Positions 63,930 to 64,000 of a stretch of 64,000 nt of DNA are shown in pieces. The DNA lies in the NCBI GenBank assembly GCA_009668205.1, contig WJYM01000010.1, forward strand, positions 62,001-126,000, read 5' to 3'. This DNA is from Enterobacteriaceae bacterium RIT691 (lineage in GTDB: Bacteria; Pseudomonadota; Gammaproteobacteria; Enterobacterales; Enterobacteriaceae). Each line of letters begins with the position of its first letter. The first letter of the stretch is position 1. Below the pieces are notes generated by a model. That model was not told the origin of the DNA. It did not search any database and saw only the letters and a program-made list of their open reading frames with translations. Both the position numbers and the translations under genes were made by a program.

Positions 63930-64000
63930 TCAGGAACGTGCCACTATCCTGCTAATTGACGATCATCCCATGCTGCGTACCGGCGTAAAACAGCTCATCA
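63922..64000 (+). CDS. narL: Nitrate/nitrite response regulator NarL (5' end only)
   Basis: The first 26 codons are present: [20 protein letters not shown] then GVKQLI, the start of a receiver domain with the acidic pair DD. AGGAGAAATCC precedes the ATG. The start overlaps the end of narX, so the sensor and regulator are translationally coupled. The rest lies beyond the window. Confidence 0.95.
   Translation, partial: MSNQERATILLIDDHPMLRTGVKQLI

Overview
The window is a chromosomal segment from a member of the Enterobacteriaceae, most like the Enterobacter/Lelliottia/Klebsiella side of the family. Almost every gene has an immediately recognisable E. coli counterpart of equal or near-equal length (ppsR, aroH, selO, nlpC, btuCED, pheST, thrS, pfkB, tonB, clsA, oppABCDF, adhE, hns, galU, rssAB, purU, narGHJI, narKXL). 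Gene order follows the E. coli map in long blocks. No 16S gene is present, so the genus is an inference. I see no prophage, transposase, CRISPR array or plasmid gene.

Layout. 1-2.7 kb: start of ppsA, divergent ppsR, and aroH with a TrpR operator that overlaps the ppsR stop codon. 2.7-8.7 kb: a Fur-controlled haem uptake cluster, hemP-hmuRSTUV, inserted between the hemP/ydiE and selO positions of E. coli. 8.7-21.3 kb: selO, ydiV, then a long leftward run nlpC-btuD-btuE-btuC-ihfA-pheT-pheS-(pheM leader)-rplT-rpmI-infC-thrS, with the RNA controls (phe attenuator, AUU start of infC, tRNA-mimic operator of thrS) visible. 21.5-24.2 kb: an accessory block between thrS and ydiY with a YbdG-like MscS channel, a lone PxpA/YcsF-family protein and a DedA protein. 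24.2-27.6 kb: ydiY, pfkB, ydiZ, yniA. At about 27.6 kb the E. coli order jumps from the yniA region to tonB.

27.6-48.6 kb runs tonB, yciI, yciY, clsA, yciU, a voltage-gated-type cation channel with a zinc-ribbon tail, oppFDCBA, ychE, adhE, tdk, hns, galU, rssB, rssA, ychJ, purU. 48.6-49.6 kb holds two tandem tRNA-Tyr genes followed by a 3.4-copy repeat array of the E. coli tyrT/rtT kind, then a REP pair. 49.6-51.1 kb is a divergent Lrp-family regulator and DMT exporter. 51.1-64 kb is the respiratory nitrate reductase region: narGHJI and narK leftward, narX and the start of narL rightward. A large membrane patatin-like gene is inserted in opposite orientation between narG and narK.

Functional themes: iron/haem acquisition (hemP-hmu, tonB), anaerobic respiration and fermentation (nar, adhE, FNR and NarL boxes), translation (pheST, thrS, infC, rpmI, rplT, tRNA-Tyr), peptide and B12 import, and envelope/stress control (clsA, MscS, rssB, hns). 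The least explained items are the membrane patatin in the nar cluster, the A-B-A-B repeat array behind the tRNA-Tyr pair, and the solitary YcsF/DedA/MscS block.
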